A DNA stretch of 48,580 nt, taken from Verrucomicrobiota bacterium. GTDB taxonomy: Bacteria; Verrucomicrobiota; Verrucomicrobiia; Limisphaerales; VHCN01. Made by a program: the position numbers and the translations under genes. The stretch covers positions 1-48,580 of the forward strand of contig VHCN01000020.1 of NCBI GenBank assembly GCA_016871675.1. The letters run 5' to 3'. Positions within the stretch are counted from its first letter, which is position 1. Each line of letters begins with the position of its first letter. Positions 25,978 to 34,000 of the stretch are shown here, piece by piece. The notes under the pieces are model-generated. The model was not told where the DNA came from. It did no database searches and saw only the letters and a program-made list of their open reading frames with translations.

Positions 25978-26940
25978 ATGGCCGCGGCCCCCTTCGTGGC
26001 GCTGCTCGCGGCGGCCACCTGTGCCGCCGCCGCGGTGGCGCCGCAGCAGGCGAACCCCACGGTCATCGTCGCCGTCGGCGCCGCGGGCGAGGAGGAATTC
26101 GGGAATCAGTTCGGGCAGTGGGCGGCCAACTGGTCGAAGGCCGCGCGCGAGGCCGGCGCGAAGTTCATCGGCATCGGCCCCGGCACCTCGGCCTCGACCA
26201 ACGATCTGGCGCTGCTCAAGTCCGCGATCGAAAGCGAGCCCGTGGACGGCCCGGCCGAGTTGTGGCTCGTGCTGCTCGGCCACGGCACGTTCGACAGCAA
26301 GGACGCCAAGTTCAACCTCACCGGTCCCGACCTCGCGGCGACGGACCTCGCCGCGTGGCTCAAGCCGGTCAAGCGGCCCGTCGCAGTCATCAATGCGTCG
26401 TCGGCGAGCGCGCCGTTCATGTCGAAGCTCGCCGCGCCCGGTCGCGTCGTCATCACCGCCACGCGCAGCGGGAACGAGGTGAACTTCGCACGCTTCGGGC
26501 GGCATCTCGGCGAGGCGATGCTCGACGCGCAGGCGGACTTGGACAAGGACGGGCAGACCTCGCTGCTCGAGGCGTTCCTGCTCGCGTCGAGCCGCACGGC
26601 CGAGTTCTACAAGTCCGAGGGCCGCCTCGCCACCGAGCACGCGCTGCTCGACGACAACGGCGACGGGCTCGGCACGCCGGGCGACTGGTTTCGCGGCGTG
26701 CGCGCGGTGAAGAAGGCGAGCGACGGTGCGGCGCTCGACGGGTTGCGCGCGCACCAGTTTCACCTCGTGCGCAGCGCGAAGGAACGGCAGATGCCACCGG
26801 CGTTGCGGATGAAACGCGACGCGCTCGAATTGCAGGTTGCGAAATTGCGCGAGTCCCGCCAGGGCGCGGGCGACGAGGATTACTTCAAGCAGCTTGAGGC
26901 CGTCCTGCTCGAACTGGCGCGACTCTACGAGAAGCAGTAG
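25978..26940 (+). CDS. Secreted caspase/legumain-like (C13/C14 fold) protein, probably catalytically inactive
   Basis: 320 residues from ATG 25978; a GTG at 25972 overlaps the previous stop (GTGA) and is a possible alternative. After a signal peptide come a VIVAVGAAGEEEFGNQF strand and helix, then ELWLVLLGHGTFDSKDAKFNL with the dyad-type His102, and VAVINASSASAPFMSKL where a caspase-fold protease would have its Cys; no cysteine is present near it (NASSASAPF, 139-147). An EF-hand-like loop DLDKDGQTSLLE follows at 187-198 and a second Asp/Gly-rich loop LDDNGDGLGTPGDW at 224-237. The C-terminus is helical (PPALRMKRDALELQVAKL). Probably a periplasmic binding or regulatory protein of the cassette; assignment to the fold is from motif spacing, not from a search. 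Confidence 0.78.
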   Translation: MAAAPFVALLAAATCAAAAVAPQQANPTVIVAVGAAGEEEFGNQFGQWAANWSKAAREAGAKFIGIGPGTSASTNDLALLKSAIESEPVDGPAELWLVLLGHGTFDSKDAKFNLTGPDLAATDLAAWLKPVKRPVAVINASSASAPFMSKLAAPGRVVITATRSGNEVNFARFGRHLGEAMLDAQADLDKDGQTSLLEAFLLASSRTAEFYKSEGRLATEHALLDDNGDGLGTPGDWFRGVRAVKKASDGAALDGLRAHQFHLVRSAKERQMPPALRMKRDALELQVAKLRESRQGAGDEDYFKQLEAVLLELARLYEKQ

Positions 26941-27071
26941 CGGGACGGGCGTCCCGCCAGCCGGCCCCGGTTCACGCTCGTTCTCCGCACGAATCCCCCG
27001 GCCGATTTGCCGGCTTGCGGGCGTCACCGCGGCTGTGTTCTATCCGCGCCGTGTTCAAGCTGCCCAAGGTG

Positions 27072-28121
27072 ATGCGCGCCGTCGTTTACCGGGGCGTGAA
27101 CGACCTGCGCCTCGAAACCCTTCCCGTGCCGCGGATCACCTCGGCTGAAATCCTCGTGCGCGTCGCGGTGTGCGGCGTCTGCCCGACGGACATCAAAAAA
27201 ATCCAGCACGGGACCGTCGCGCCGCCGCGTGTGTTCGGGCACGAAACGTCCGGCACCATCGTCAGGGTCGGCGCGCGGGTGCGCGGCTTGCGCGAGGGCG
27301 ACCGCGTGGCGCTTCATCACCACGTGCCCTGCCTCGATTGCCACGCGTGCCGGCACGGCGCGTTTGCCCAGTGCGCGCAATACAAGCGGACCGGCATTAC
27401 CGCGGGCTTCGAACCGGCGGGCGGCGGCTATGCGGAGTTCGTGCGCGTCCTGCCGTTCTGCCTGCCCGGCGTGGTGAAGGTGCCGCCCCGAAACACGTTC
27501 GACGAGGGCGCGATGCTCGAACCGGTGAACACCGTGCTCAAGGCCGTCCACCGGCTCAGCTTGCAGCGCGGCGACTCCGTGTGGGTGGCAGGCCAGGGGC
27601 CGATCGGGCTGCTGTTCACCCGGCTGCTCGCGCTGCGCGGCATCCGCGTGCTGGCAAGCGATCGTGCGGAAGCGCGCCTCGCCCTTGCCGCCAAGTTCGG
27701 CGCGCGCTTAGTCCTGGGCGCGGACGACCCGGATTTCGAAACCCAACTGGACCTTGCGACGGCCAGCAACGGCCTCGACGCGGCCGTGCTGGCGGTTCCG
27801 GTGGACGCGCTCGTGACCCGCGCCCTGCAACTTGTCCGCGGGGGCGGCGCGGTGATGCTCTTCGCGCACACCCAACGGGGTTCTGCGATTGGCGTGGACC
27901 CCGCGGCAGTCTGTGTGGATGAAAGGTCCCTGGTCGGGAGCTACTCGGCGGACGTGACCTTGCAGAAGGAGGTCGCCCGGCTGGTGTTCTCCCGCCGGCT
28001 CGACGTTCGAGGGTTGGTGACCCACCGCTTTCCATTGGCGCGGACGGCCGACGCGGTGCGACTGGCCGCAAATCCCTCGGTGGATTCACTCAAGGTGGTT
28101 GTCGCCGCCGATACGACCTAG
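27072..28121 (+). CDS. Zinc-dependent alcohol dehydrogenase (MDR superfamily)
   Basis: 349 residues from the ATG at 27072 (MRAVVYRGVNDLRLE); an in-frame GTG at 27051 adds VFKLPKV. Catalytic zinc ligands are the Cys in VAVCGVCPTD and the GHE of VFGHETSG; the structural zinc cysteines are in CLDCHACRHGAFAQC. The Rossmann part has VWVAGQGPIGLLFTRLL and an acidic strand end (VLASDRAEARL), suggesting NAD preference. The overall layout is that of sorbitol, threonine and related polyol dehydrogenases, so a sugar alcohol or hydroxy-acid substrate is likely but not determined. It has no close operon partner; the caspase-like gene ends 131 bases upstream. Confidence 0.92.
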   Translation: MRAVVYRGVNDLRLETLPVPRITSAEILVRVAVCGVCPTDIKKIQHGTVAPPRVFGHETSGTIVRVGARVRGLREGDRVALHHHVPCLDCHACRHGAFAQCAQYKRTGITAGFEPAGGGYAEFVRVLPFCLPGVVKVPPRNTFDEGAMLEPVNTVLKAVHRLSLQRGDSVWVAGQGPIGLLFTRLLALRGIRVLASDRAEARLALAAKFGARLVLGADDPDFETQLDLATASNGLDAAVLAVPVDALVTRALQLVRGGGAVMLFAHTQRGSAIGVDPAAVCVDERSLVGSYSADVTLQKEVARLVFSRRLDVRGLVTHRFPLARTADAVRLAANPSVDSLKVVVAADTT

Positions 28122-28249
28122 GCGGGCGAAACTGGCTGGATTTGGGGCGATTATCGGGACTTGCGACACGTCCGGACGTCGTCGGGACACGGTTCCACCC
28201 GCTGCCTTGCAAGTGCCCTGTCTACAGAGAAATCCTGACAAAAAAACTG

Positions 28250-28278
28250 TTGACGGCTCGAAAGCCGGCTGCGATGTT
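28250..28278 (+). promoter_or_regulatory. Possible sigma-70 promoter of the secreted duplicated-repeat gene
   Basis: A -35 element TTGACG at 28250-28255 is followed after 17 bases by GATGTT at 28273-28278, a weak -10. It lies 31 bases before the ATG at 28310 in AT-richer sequence, within the otherwise gene-free stretch 28122-28309. The -10 matches the consensus at only three positions, so the call is tentative. Confidence 0.3.
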
Positions 28279-28309
28279 CGCACCGCACACGACAAAAGGA
28301 AAACACCAC

Positions 28310-28936
28310 ATGAAGGCCAAAGCGCTTCTCGTCGCAGGACTGGTTCTCGGTGCCGCAACCTCAGCGTTCGCGCAAGGCACGGTCTATTCGGTCAACGCCG
28401 TGGGATTCGTCAACAAGACCCTGCTTCCGGGCTTCTCACTCATCTCGAACCCGCTCAACGCGCCGACCAACACGTTGAACGCGCTTCTGCCCGCGGGCAG
28501 CGTTCCGAATGGCACCGCAATCTACAAGTTTGACGGGACAAGCTTCTCAAGCAGCTTCTTCTTCGGAACCTGGGTTCCAAACTTCACCGTCGTTCCCGGC
28601 GAAGGATTCTTCATCCGTAATCCCGTTGGGACGAACATCACGATCACGTTCGTCGGCAACGTCCAGCAGGGAACGCTTACCACGTCCCTCCCCGCCGGCT
28701 TCTGGATCGCGAGTTCCCAAGTTCCGCAATCCGGCGAAGTCGAGACGGTGCTCGGCCTGCCCGTGGCCAACGGGAATTCCGTCTATCGCTTCAACCCCAC
28801 CAACCAGCAGTATTCGAGCTCCTTCTACTTCGCGGGTTGGGGTGGCAACGAGCCTCGTGTGGATGTCGGCGAAGCCTTTTTCGTCAACCGCGCGACTCCC
28901 GTGAGTTGGACCCGCGTTTTCTCCGTCAACCAGTAA
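28310..28936 (+). CDS. Secreted beta-rich protein with an internal duplication
   Basis: 208 residues. A clear signal peptide (MKAKALLVAGLVLGAATSAFA) is followed by VYSVNAVGFVNKTLLPG. Two homologous halves follow: the first runs from about residue 37 (LLPGFSLISNPLN ... GTAIYKFDGTSFSSSFFFGTW ... VVPGEGFFIRNP), the second from about 126 (SLPAGFWIASSQVP ... GNSVYRFNPTNQQYSSSFYFAGW ... VDVGEAFFVNRA). The pattern suggests two copies of a beta-sandwich or trefoil-like module that carries bulky aromatics. I know similar unnamed secreted proteins from Verrucomicrobia, but no function. An AAGGA element precedes the ATG by about 10 bases. The next gene, a PEP-CTERM protein, follows after 19 bases. Confidence 0.86.
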   Translation: MKAKALLVAGLVLGAATSAFAQGTVYSVNAVGFVNKTLLPGFSLISNPLNAPTNTLNALLPAGSVPNGTAIYKFDGTSFSSSFFFGTWVPNFTVVPGEGFFIRNPVGTNITITFVGNVQQGTLTTSLPAGFWIASSQVPQSGEVETVLGLPVANGNSVYRFNPTNQQYSSSFYFAGWGGNEPRVDVGEAFFVNRATPVSWTRVFSVNQ

Positions 28937-28955
28937 TTCGCAAACTTCCAAGCCT

Positions 28956-29549
28956 ATGAAACTGATCCATCGCCTCTCCCTCGCCGCTTCAGTCCTCCTT
29001 GTGGCTGCTTCCGCGCGGGCCGACTACGTTGTCACATTCTTCAACTTCAACGCCGGTAATTCGCTCCTTGGTGTCGTGTATGACACGGGTGGCGTGACTC
29101 CCCTCGGCTCGGGGTTCTCGGCGCAGATTTATGCGGGAGCGAGCGCCGGCTCACTCGCAGCCATCGGGTCGCGTGCCAATTTTATCGACGGCACGGGCAT
29201 CATTAACGCGGGGGATGTTTCCGTCACGAGCGCCTCGCTCAACGCCGGCTCCTTGGGTGCGTATCAACTGAAAGCTTGGGACAATGTTGGTGGGACCATT
29301 ACTTCCTACGAAGCTGCAGTCGCGGCGGGCCGCAAGGTTGGCGAGTCGGCGATTGTCGGGTTGGGCGGAACCGTCCAGACTTCCGGTTTCGTCTTGGGAG
29401 GAACTATTCCCGGAACACCTCCGACTGTGGTTACCGCGACTGTGAACCTCCACCCGTCATTTTCCGTCGCACTTGTTCCCGAGCCCGGTCTCATGACGCT
29501 TGGGTTGCTCGGTGCCGCGGGATTGTTCCTGCGCCGTCGTCGCGACTAG
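28956..29549 (+). CDS. PEP-CTERM sorting-domain protein
   Basis: 197 residues. An N-terminal signal peptide (MKLIHRLSLAASVLLVAASARA) precedes a Gly/Ser/Ala/Thr-rich extracellular domain with beta-strand character. The C-terminus is a textbook PEP-CTERM anchor: VPEPG, a membrane stretch (LMTLGLLGAAGLFL) and the basic tail RRRRD, which the exosortase/EpsH system would recognise and cleave. The exosortase itself is not in the window. The coding sequence is noticeably lower in GC than its neighbours. It probably shares the transcript with the preceding secreted protein and ends at the hairpin just downstream. Confidence 0.9.
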   Translation: MKLIHRLSLAASVLLVAASARADYVVTFFNFNAGNSLLGVVYDTGGVTPLGSGFSAQIYAGASAGSLAAIGSRANFIDGTGIINAGDVSVTSASLNAGSLGAYQLKAWDNVGGTITSYEAAVAAGRKVGESAIVGLGGTVQTSGFVLGGTIPGTPPTVVTATVNLHPSFSVALVPEPGLMTLGLLGAAGLFLRRRRD

Positions 29550-29566
29550 GGATACCTGCTCTCTTC

Positions 29567-29594
29567 AAGCCGCCCGGAAACGGGCGGCTTTTTT
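29567..29594 (+). terminator. Rho-independent terminator of the secreted-protein pair
   Basis: A perfect 10-base stem (AAGCCGCCCG at 29567-29576 and CGGGCGGCTT at 29581-29590) with a GAAA tetraloop, followed by a T-run of at least six. It lies 17 bases after the PEP-CTERM stop codon. Confidence 0.93.
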
Positions 29595-29605
29595 GTTGCG
29601 CGTGG

Positions 29606-29635
29606 TTGACAGCACACTCGACCCAACACTAGCAT
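29606..29635 (+). promoter_or_regulatory. Sigma-70-like promoter of tRNA-Glu
   Basis: A consensus -35 TTGACA at 29606-29611 is followed, after 18 bases, by TAGCAT at 29630-29635, matching four of six -10 positions. The tRNA begins 19 bases further on, so initiation just upstream of the mature 5' end is expected. Position between a terminator and the tRNA supports it. Confidence 0.6.
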
Positions 29636-29653
29636 CCGCGCGCTGGTTCAGCC

Positions 29654-29728
29654 GGCCTGTTCGTCTATCGGCTAGGACACGGCCCTCTCAAGGCTGAAAG
29701 ATGGGTTCGATTCCCATACGGGCTACCA
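29654..29728 (+). tRNA. tRNA-Glu, anticodon CUC
   Basis: 75 bases including an encoded CCA. The acceptor arm pairs GGCCTGT with ACGGGCT (two G-U pairs). The anticodon stem CGGCC/GGCTG closes the loop CTCTCAA, giving anticodon CTC for GAG. The T arm is ATGGG-TTCGATT-CCCAT with the invariant TTCGA. The D arm holds TAGGAC. All features agree with a normal bacterial glutamate tRNA, and a consensus -35 lies 43 bases upstream. Confidence 0.96.
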
Positions 29729-29826
29729 GCTCCGCGGGTTCGAATTCCGGGTTTGGAGATTCGGGTTTTCGCCCGTGAACCTCCCGGCAATCCACCTTGG
29801 AACTCGGAACTCAAAACTGATTTCGG

Positions 29827-30192
29827 ATGCGCCAGTTCCAGATCATCTTCAATCCGACCAGCGCCGCCGAACTGGCTCGCATGCCGAAGGAGCTCCAGTT
29901 GCAGATCCTCGGCGATTTTCGGGGCCTGCCCGATGAAGTGATGGGGACGGAACTCCAGCACTTCGGCCGGTTGGAACGCCAGGGGCACGTTCTCCACCGC
30001 TTTCGGGTCGGCGACTACCGCATTTACTTCGAGCGTCACCCGCTTGGCGTCGTTGTGCATCGCATCCTGAGCCGGAATACGCTCAAGGATTTCCTCTACC
30101 GGTCGAGCCTTCCGACGGGCGAAGACGAGGCCTTGCAGGAGAATCCGCAGTTCTGGGCGATGATCGACTCGGCGGGTGCGAAGGTCCGGTAG
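29827..30192 (+). CDS. RelE/ParE-like toxin-family protein, orphan
   Basis: 121 residues. The N-terminal MRQFQIIFNPTSAAELARMPKE strand-helix pair and the VLHRFRVGDYRIYFERHPLGVVVHRI block are the RelE/ParE mRNA-interferase or gyrase-poison pattern (Arg-x-Gly-x-Tyr-Arg-x-x-Phe). The C-terminal tail is longer than usual (NTLKDFLYRSSLP...). No antitoxin-like gene is adjacent: upstream is only 98 bases to the tRNA, and downstream is the opposite-strand HNH gene. It may be an unpaired housekeeping member of the superfamily rather than an active toxin. Confidence 0.8.
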   Translation: MRQFQIIFNPTSAAELARMPKELQLQILGDFRGLPDEVMGTELQHFGRLERQGHVLHRFRVGDYRIYFERHPLGVVVHRILSRNTLKDFLYRSSLPTGEDEALQENPQFWAMIDSAGAKVR

Positions 30193-30232
30193 CGATGCCG
30201 GACGGCGCGTGCGGGCACGCGTCAGGCAGGCG

Positions 30233-30847
30233 TCACTGTTCTCCCAACTCCACGTTCCAGTAGGCGAGGTCGAGGAAGTGCTTCCAGCTTTCGTGGCATT
30301 CCAAGCTCACGTTCAGTTGCACGAACGGCCGCCACTTCGGGCGCTTGGGTTTCCGGATCAGCCGCAGCCCCGCCTCCGCCGGCGTGCGGTTTCCCTTGCG
30401 CGTGTTGCACGGAATGCACGAGCAGACGATGTTCTCCCACGTCGTTGGCCCGCCGCGGTCGCGCGGGATGACGTGGTCCAGGTTCAGATCCTTCCGGTCG
30501 AAGATCTGACCGCAAAACTGGCACGTATTGCGGTCGCGCTCGAAGATGTTGTGCCGCGTGAACTTGACCTCCTTGCGCGGGAGCTTGTCGAACACCATCA
30601 GCATGATCACGCGCGGAACGCGAATCCGGAAGGACACCGTGGTGATGGACTCGGCGTGCGGTTCGCGTTCTGAAAAATCACGCCACTCCGAAAAGTCGAA
30701 GGTCTCAAACGCGCCGTCATCGTCGCCGACGACGACCTCGGCGTGGCCTTGGAACAACAGCGTCAGCGCGCGCCGGGCCGAGCAGACGTTCACCGCCTGC
30801 CAGAGCCGGTTGAGCACGAGCACTTGATGGTTCAGGTAGATGCCCAT
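30233..30847 (-). CDS. HNH endonuclease family protein
   Basis: 204 residues from the ATG at 30847 (MGIYLNHQVLVLNRLWQAVNVCSARRAL). The nuclease core is near residue 109: CQFC zinc pair, LNLDHVIPRDRGGPTTWENIVCSCIPCNTRKGN with the catalytic His, the Asn/His spacing and the second Cys pair. The N-terminal region with its FDFSEWRDFSE block and the VPRVIMLM segment is typical of the chromosomal HNH family found in most PVC and cyanobacterial genomes; the biological target is not known. It is transcribed towards the RelE-like gene. Confidence 0.92.
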   Translation of the reverse strand: MGIYLNHQVLVLNRLWQAVNVCSARRALTLLFQGHAEVVVGDDDGAFETFDFSEWRDFSEREPHAESITTVSFRIRVPRVIMLMVFDKLPRKEVKFTRHNIFERDRNTCQFCGQIFDRKDLNLDHVIPRDRGGPTTWENIVCSCIPCNTRKGNRTPAEAGLRLIRKPKRPKWRPFVQLNVSLECHESWKHFLDLAYWNVELGEQ

Positions 30848-31027
30848 TCGCTTTTGCGCGCGGAAAATATCAACGCCTCCCGGCAGTGTCAACGTGCCGG
30901 CGGAGCGCGCGAATTCCCTGTTCCACGCCGCGCCGGGGTGTGCTATGAACAATCACCAAACCGGCTAGAATTCCGATTGGCGCACGGGCGTCTTTTCTTG
31001 GCTGTTCACCGGAGTGACATTGAACTT

Positions 31028-34000
31028 ATGAAGCTCGCACCATTTGCAATCCTGCTCGCCGCCATGGCCGCCACGGCCCCGGCCTTCGGCGCGCCCGCGA
31101 AGAAGGAAGCCGCCAAGAAGGTCAGCTATTACAAGGAGGTCCGCCCCGTGTTCCAGGCCAACTGCCAGGGCTGTCACCAGCCGGCCAAGGTCAAGGGCAG
31201 TTACGTGATGACGGACTTCAAGAAACTGCTTGCCGGCGGCGAGTCCAGGCTCGCGGCCATCGTCGCGAAATCGCCGGACAAGTCGAACCTCCTTAAGCTC
31301 ATCACGCCCGTGGAAGGCAAGGCCGAGATGCCCGAGGGCAGGAAGCCGCTGCACGCCGCCGAGATCGAGCTCATCCGCAACTGGATTGCGCAGGGCGCAG
31401 TGGACGACACGCCCGCGAACGCGAAAGAGCGTTACGACGCAAATCATCCGCCCGTGTATTCCCTGCCGCCGGTGATCACCTCCCTCGACTACTCCGCGGA
31501 CGGCCAGTTGCTCGCGGTGCCGGGGTTCCACGAAGTGCTCCTTCACAAGGCCGACGGCTCCGGACTCGTCGCCCGGCTCGTCGGCTTGAGCGAGCGCATC
31601 GAGTCCGTGCGCTTTTCCCCCGACGGCACGAAGCTCGCCGTTGCCGGTGGATTGCCCGGCCGCATGGGCGAGGTGCAGGTGTGGGACGTGGAAAAGCGCA
31701 AGCTGCTCCTCTCGGTGCCCGTCACTTACGACACCGTTTATGGCGCGAACTGGTCGCCCGACGGCAAGCTCATCGCCTTCGGCTGCGGCGACAACTCCGT
31801 CCGCGCCATCGAAAGCGACACGGGCAAGGAAGTTGTCTTTCAAGGCGCGCACAGCGACTGGGTGCTCGACACCACGTTCAACGCCAAAGGCGACCACATC
31901 ATCTCCGTGAGCCGCGACATGACCTCGAAGCTCACCGAGGTCGCCACGCAGCGGTTCATTGACAACATCACGAGCATCACGCCCAACGCCCTCAAGGGCG
32001 GCATCCACGCCGTCGCGCATCACCCCAGGCGCGAGGAAATCGTCTTCGGCGGCTCCGACGGCATCGCGAAGGTTTACCAGATCTTTCGCACCACCGCGCG
32101 GCAGATTGGCGATGACTCCAATGGCATCTTCCCGCTCGAGCCGATGCTCGGCCGCGTTTACTCGGTCGTGTTCAGCCGCGATGGCAGCGTGATCGCCGCG
32201 GGCTCCGCGCTCGACGGCAAGGGCGACGTATTCGCCACCACCTACACCAGCAGCACCAACCCCATCACCACCGACATGGCGAACGTGATGAAGAAGATTC
32301 CCGCGAGCCGCAATGCGCAGGACCAGGCCGCCATCGCCAAATACAAGGACAGCATCGCGAAGAAACTCTTCAAGACCCCGGTGGACGCGGGCGTGTTCGC
32401 CGTGGCGATTTCGCCGGACAACAAGACCACCGCCGCCGCCGGCTCCGACGGTGTCGTGCGCCTGTTCAACACAGCCGACGGCTCGCGCAAGGGCGAGTTC
32501 CTCTCCGTGAAAGTCAGCGAAGCCACGAAGGCGCTCGCGGTGAAGAAGTTCGAGCCCGACGCCGCGCCCGCCACCGCAAAGACCGAGGCCGGGCAGGAGA
32601 AACTTCCCCCCGGCGTGAAAGTGATCGCGCTCGAAGCCGAGCCCAAGACCCTCGCGATCGCGAAATGGACCGACAGCGCGCAGGTGCTCATCTCCGCGCG
32701 GCTCAGCAACGGCGAAACGGTGGACGTGACGCGCATCGCGAAGCTCGACATCGGCAGCTCGCGCACGGCCGACGTCACGGCGACGGGCGTTGTCCGCGCC
32801 AAGTCCAACGGCTCCACATCCGTCAAGGCCAGCCTCGGCGGCAAGAGCGTCAGCATCCCGGTCAAAGTTTCCGGAATCGAGAGACAACTCGACACCGACT
32901 TCATCCGCGACGTGAACCCCGTGCTCACCAAAGCCGGGTGCAACCAAGGCACCTGTCACGGCTCCAAGGAAGGCAAGAACGGCTTCAAACTCTCGCTCCG
33001 TGGCTACGACGCGAACTACGACGTCCGCGCGTTCACCGACGAACTCGCCTCGCGCCGCGCCAACGTCGCCTCGCCCGACGACTCGCTGATGCTGCTCAAA
33101 CCCACCGCCGCCGTGCCGCACGTCGGCGCGAAGGTCATCGAACCCGGCGACCTCAACTACCGCATCATCCGCGAATGGATCGGCGCCGGCGCGAAGCTCG
33201 ACGAGCAGTCCGCGCGCGTCGCGAAGATCGAGCTCTCCCCTCAAAACCCCGTCGTGCAGCGCGTCGGCTCGCGCCAGCAGATGCGGGTGGTGGCCACTTA
33301 TGCCGACGGCTCGACGCGCGACGTGACGACCCTCGCCTTCGTCGAGAGCAGCAATCAGGACATCGCCAAGGCCGACGCGCACGGCGTGGTCAGCACGCTG
33401 CGCCGGGGCGAGGCCGCGATGCTCGCGCGCTTCGAGGGCGCCTACGCCGCGACGACCGTGACCGTGATGGGCGACCGCGACGGCTTCGCGTGGAGCGAGC
33501 CCGAGAAATGGAACAAGATTGACGAACTGACCGCCGCGAAGTGGCTGCGGATGAAGATCCAGCCGAGCGGGCTTTGCACCGACGACGAGTTCATCCGCCG
33601 CGTGTATCTCGACCTCACCGGCGTGCCGCCCGGCGCGGACGAGGTGAGGGCCTTCCTCGCCGACACGCGCCCGACCCGCGAGAAGCGAGACGCGCTCGTG
33701 GACAGGCTCGTCGGCGGAGACGACTACGTGGACCACTGGTCCAACAAGTGGGCCGACCTCTTGCAGGTGAACTCGAAGTTCCTCGGCGCGGAGGGCGCGA
33801 AGGCCTTCCGCGACTGGATTCGCAACGAAGTCGCGAAGAACACGCCCTACGACGAATTCGCGCGCAAAGTCATCACCGCAAGCGGCTCCAACAAGGACAA
33901 CCCGCCCGCGAGCTACTACAAGATTCTCCGCAAGCCCGAGGACATCATGGAGAACACGACGCACCTGTTCCTCGCCACGCGCTTCAACTGCAACAAGTGC

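Noticed and set aside
29654-31027. Integrated element at tRNA-Glu
   Set aside because: No integrase, no repeat of the tRNA 3' end and ordinary chromosomal genes around; the RelE-like gene alone is not enough.
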